Shown here piece after piece: positions 61,486 through 64,000 of a DNA stretch of 64,000 nucleotides. The position numbers and the translations under genes are program-made. The notes under the pieces are model-generated. The model had not been told where the DNA came from. It searched no databases and was given only the letters and a program-made list of their open reading frames with translations. The DNA is from Treponema sp. Marseille-Q4130 (GTDB taxonomy: Bacteria > Spirochaetota > Spirochaetia > Treponematales > Treponemataceae): positions 93,777-157,776 of the forward strand of contig NZ_JACSET010000001.1 in the NCBI RefSeq assembly GCF_014334325.1, in the 5' to 3' direction. How positions within the stretch are numbered: the stretch's first letter is position 1; every line of letters starts with the position of its first letter.

Positions 61486-62409
61486 ATGTTGGAAGGACGC
61501 CACCTTATTGAGCCGGATGATCTTTCCGTCGAAGAGATCGATGAAATCTGCTCTCTTTCCGAACAGATGATCGTCGATCCCGCAGCGTTTCAAGATGTGT
61601 GCCGCGGGAAAATCCTCGCGGCGCTTTTTTTTGAACCGAGCACGCGCACGCGTCTTTCCTTTGAAGCGGCGATGCTCCGTCTCGGAGGCGCGGTCGAGGG
61701 TTTTTCGGATGCGCAGTCAAGCTCCGCGGCAAAAGGGGAATCTCTTTCCGATACGATTCGGGTCGTTTCATCCTATGTAGACGTCATCGCGATGCGCAGT
61801 CCGAAAGAAGGTGCGGCGCTCCTCGCATCCCGTTTTTCGTCGTGTCCGATCATAAATGCGGGCGACGGAGGCCACTTCCACCCGACGCAGACGCTCACCG
61901 ATTTGGTGACGATACGAGAGCTTCGCGGCGGTTTTGAAAATCTTACCGTAGGTTTTTGCGGGGATTTGAAATTCGGGCGCACCGTACACAGTCTCGTGCA
62001 GGCTATGTGCCGCTATAAAAATAATAAATTCGTCTTTATCAGTCCGAGCGAACTGGCGATTCCCGAATACATTCAGGAAAGCGTGCTCGATGCCTCGGGC
62101 GCCGAATATGAAAGCGCGTACCGTCTCGAAGACGTTATCGATAAAATCGATATCCTCTATATGACGCGCGTGCAAAAAGAACGCTTTTTCAACGAGCAGG
62201 ATTACATCCGCTTAAAGGACAGCTACATCCTGGACAAAGCGAAGATGAAGCTTGCGAGACCGGATATGATCGTGCTTCATCCGCTGCCGCGCGTAAACGA
62301 AATAGCGCCGGAAGTCGACGACGATCCGCGCTCTGCGTATTTTAGGCAGGTGAAGTACGGCATGTATGCGCGCATGGCGCTCATTGCAAAATTGACGGGC
62401 TGTCTGTAG
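61486..62409 (+). CDS. pyrB: Aspartate carbamoyltransferase catalytic subunit
   Basis: 307 residues from ATG 61486, with GGGAGG 5 nt upstream. Carbamoyl-phosphate motif [21 protein letters not shown], the [23 protein letters not shown] loop, [18 protein letters not shown] and the aspartate-binding [24 protein letters not shown] are all present. It makes N-carbamoyl-aspartate in de novo pyrimidine synthesis. With pyrI and pyrC downstream this is a pyrBIC operon. Confidence 0.96.
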   Translation: MLEGRHLIEPDDLSVEEIDEICSLSEQMIVDPAAFQDVCRGKILAALFFEPSTRTRLSFEAAMLRLGGAVEGFSDAQSSSAAKGESLSDTIRVVSSYVDVIAMRSPKEGAALLASRFSSCPIINAGDGGHFHPTQTLTDLVTIRELRGGFENLTVGFCGDLKFGRTVHSLVQAMCRYKNNKFVFISPSELAIPEYIQESVLDASGAEYESAYRLEDVIDKIDILYMTRVQKERFFNEQDYIRLKDSYILDKAKMKLARPDMIVLHPLPRVNEIAPEVDDDPRSAYFRQVKYGMYARMALIAKLTGCL

Positions 62410-62490
62410 GACGGTTTTAAAAATTCGGTCGGTTTTTTAAGCGGCCTTACATTGCAGTTTTTTTGGTTCCCGATACAAGCGGAGGCGTTG

Positions 62491-62943
62491 ATGAACGTAA
62501 CGGCAATTAAAAACGGTTTGGTAATAGATCACATCAGAGCGGGTACGGGCTGGCGTATTTTCCGCCGGCTCGGTCTCGACGCTTCTTCTTTTACGTCGGC
62601 GCTCATCATGAACGTGCCGTCGCAAAAGAGCGGCAAAAAAGATATGATCAAAATCGATAATATCATCGACATCGATTTTTCGGTACTCGGTTTTATCGAT
62701 CCCGACATCTGCGTCAATATTATTAAAGACGAAAAAGTCGTTCGGAAAATCAATATGGCCTTGCCGCCGCGCGTGCAAAACGTATTCCGCTGTAAAAATC
62801 CGCGCTGTATCACGGCGAGCGAAAACTTCGTTCCGTCGACCTTTTTGCTTGTCGACCGCACGAAGAGATTGTACCGCTGCGAATTCTGCGATGCGCTGTA
62901 TACGGCGGGTGAAGGCGGAAATCCCGTGGAGGCGAAGTCGTGA
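62491..62943 (+). CDS. pyrI: Aspartate carbamoyltransferase regulatory subunit
   Basis: 150 residues from ATG 62491 (GGAGG with 5-nt spacing; an upstream in-frame ATG precedes that site). It has the allosteric domain (MNVTAIKNGLVIDHIRAGTGWRIFRRLGLD) and the C-terminal zinc domain with two C-x4-C/C-x2-C pairs, RCKNPRCIT and YRCEFCDALY. It should assemble with PyrB as a CTP/ATP-regulated holoenzyme. Its stop overlaps the pyrC GTG start (GTGA). Confidence 0.94.
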   Translation: MNVTAIKNGLVIDHIRAGTGWRIFRRLGLDASSFTSALIMNVPSQKSGKKDMIKIDNIIDIDFSVLGFIDPDICVNIIKDEKVVRKINMALPPRVQNVFRCKNPRCITASENFVPSTFLLVDRTKRLYRCEFCDALYTAGEGGNPVEAKS

Positions 62944-64000
62944 CTCGCGCTCTTCTTTTTTACAATGCGCGCCTCCTCGACGAAGCGATCGACACGCCCG
63001 GTGCCCTGCTTGTCGTGGACGATAAAATCCGCGCGGTCTATACCGGCTATTTTACGAATAAAAAAACGACGGAAGCTCTCGCACTTTCGGTGCTTGCAGA
63101 AGACGGCTATGAGCATCCCTTCGTCGAATATGTCGACGCGCAGGGGCTCACGCTCATGCCCGCTTTTATCGATATGCATGTGCACTTGCGCTATCCCGGG
63201 CAGACCCAAAAAGAAGATTTGACAAGCGGATTGCGCGCGGCTTGTGCCGGAGGCTTCGGTACCGTCGTCGCGATGCCGAACACAAAGCCCGTCGTTTCAT
63301 CGCAGATGAGTGCGCTCGAAATCGATCGGGAAGCCGCTTCTCTCGGACTTGCCGGTGTGATACAGTCGGTGAGCATCACGAAGGATTTCGGAGGCTCGGA
63401 TACCCGACACATCGAAGACCTCGACGCATCCCGCGTGCCGCTTATCACCGAAGACGGAAACGATGTCGCATCCGCTTCCGTCATGCTCGACGCGATGACG
63501 AGAGCTGCCCGGCGCGGCATCATCGTAAGCTGTCACAGTGAAGACGCATCGCTTGCGGCCGCGGCAAAGACAGATCGACGTGAAGCGCTCAAACTGATGG
63601 AAGCTTATCACCTTGTCGCGTGGGGAGCGGACGACGACGATGACGTTCCCGACGAAGTGCTCGACAAAATCGCGAGCCTTTTGACAAAAGCGAACGATCT
63701 GCTCGCGCTTGCGGAAAACAGCGCGACGATCCGCAATATCATGATCGCGCGCGAAGCGGGATGCCGCGTACACATCGCACACGTGAGTACGGCCGCCGCC
63801 CTCGATGCGGTGCGCAGCGCAAAAGAATCGCTTTCGGACGATGAAGAAGACTACCTTGCCGATGAAGCGGACGCCGCCTACGAAGCCGTCCTTGACGGTA
63901 CGCGCTATGTACCCGAAGCGAGGGAAGAAAAACGTTTCCGCGTTACCTGCGAAGTAACTCCGCATCACTTGGCTCTCTGCGGTACCGACGAACCCTTTAT
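62940..64000 (+). CDS. pyrC: Dihydroorotase (3' partial)
   Basis: First 353 residues of a class I dihydroorotase; it runs off the window. GTG 62940 overlaps the pyrI stop, with GGAGG 7 nt upstream. MPAFIDMHVHLRYPGQTQKEDL has the HxHxR metal and substrate motif, VVAMPNTKPV the substrate Asn, and HSED, HIAHVSTAAAL and CEVTPHHLAL the later His ligands. Two acidic insertions stand out: WGADDDDDVPDEV and a longer one between the last two motifs (LSDDEEDYLADEADAAYEAV). The N-terminus also carries an inserted stretch before the HxH motif. Confidence 0.93.
   Translation, partial: MTRALLFYNARLLDEAIDTPGALLVVDDKIRAVYTGYFTNKKTTEALALSVLAEDGYEHPFVEYVDAQGLTLMPAFIDMHVHLRYPGQTQKEDLTSGLRAACAGGFGTVVAMPNTKPVVSSQMSALEIDREAASLGLAGVIQSVSITKDFGGSDTRHIEDLDASRVPLITEDGNDVASASVMLDAMTRAARRGIIVSCHSEDASLAAAAKTDRREALKLMEAYHLVAWGADDDDDVPDEVLDKIASLLTKANDLLALAENSATIRNIMIAREAGCRVHIAHVSTAAALDAVRSAKESLSDDEEDYLADEADAAYEAVLDGTRYVPEAREEKRFRVTCEVTPHHLALCGTDEPF

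Noticed and set aside
1-64000. tRNA, rRNA, CRISPR arrays, complete insertion sequences, known riboswitches
   Set aside because: No cloverleaf, regular direct-repeat array or transposase other than the Rpn-type gene was recognised by eye; a covariance-model scan would be needed to exclude small RNAs.

Overview
The window looks like a chromosomal segment of a Treponema (Spirochaetota) of roughly 50% GC. The evidence is a Tro-type metal ABC operon with TroR, a trans-2-enoyl-CoA reductase that matches my memory of the T. denticola enzyme closely, an archaeal-type PheS, a PnrA/TmpC-like nucleoside-binding protein, FlgM, a large chemoreceptor, several class III nucleotide cyclases and many short exported proteins. 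No rRNA, tRNA, CRISPR array, prophage or complete insertion sequence was seen. Naming the genus is an inference; I could not run a search.

Layout. 1-3.2 kb: a sucrose-phosphorylase-type GH13 enzyme (cut by the window start), an (alpha/alpha)6 glycosidase and dtd. 3.3-9.3 kb: a soluble-adenylyl-cyclase-like protein, manA, tcdA, then a convergent PnrA-like gene with an operator-like palindrome inside its promoter. 9.6-13.4 kb: a flavin reductase facing a run of minus-strand housekeeping genes (clpP, GNAT, DbpA-domain, MBL-fold). 13.6-18.1 kb: troR and troABCD, with three near-identical palindromes between troR and troA. 18.2-23.2 kb: glycerol catabolism (glpK, two FAD oxidoreductases, DUF1667). 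23.4-27.8 kb: pheS and three poorly known genes. 27.8-33.7 kb: an accessory-looking stretch rich in hairpins and short repeats, with an Rpn-type nuclease, dus, tatD and small membrane or exported proteins. 33.7-43 kb: a membrane cyclase, proS, an exported protein, a GHKL-HDOD protein, a SpoU methylase and a metal-ligand-less Fe-ADH homologue. 43-46.3 kb: flgM, rsmI and a polytopic chemoreceptor. 46.5-58.8 kb: a tightly packed four-gene run (membrane cyclase, FecR/Fn3-like protein, TIG plus beta-barrel protein, 2070-residue beta-helix lipoprotein). 58.8-64 kb: fabF, fabV, then pyrB-pyrI-pyrC, with pyrC cut by the window end.

How it works together. The tro and glp blocks are nutrient-uptake and catabolic units; the tro block carries its own regulator and operators. 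Three class III cyclases in one window point to heavy use of cyclic nucleotides. The last of them is apparently translationally coupled to an envelope operon ending in the giant surface lipoprotein, which is the best candidate here for an undescribed system. Two cross-cutting regulatory patterns stand out. At least five genes have a sigma70-like -10 box only 6-9 nt before the start codon and no ribosome-binding site (probable leaderless mRNAs). Three unrelated genes (tatD, the Fe-ADH homologue, fabV) share a hairpin plus an identical 13-nt block directly before the ribosome-binding site.
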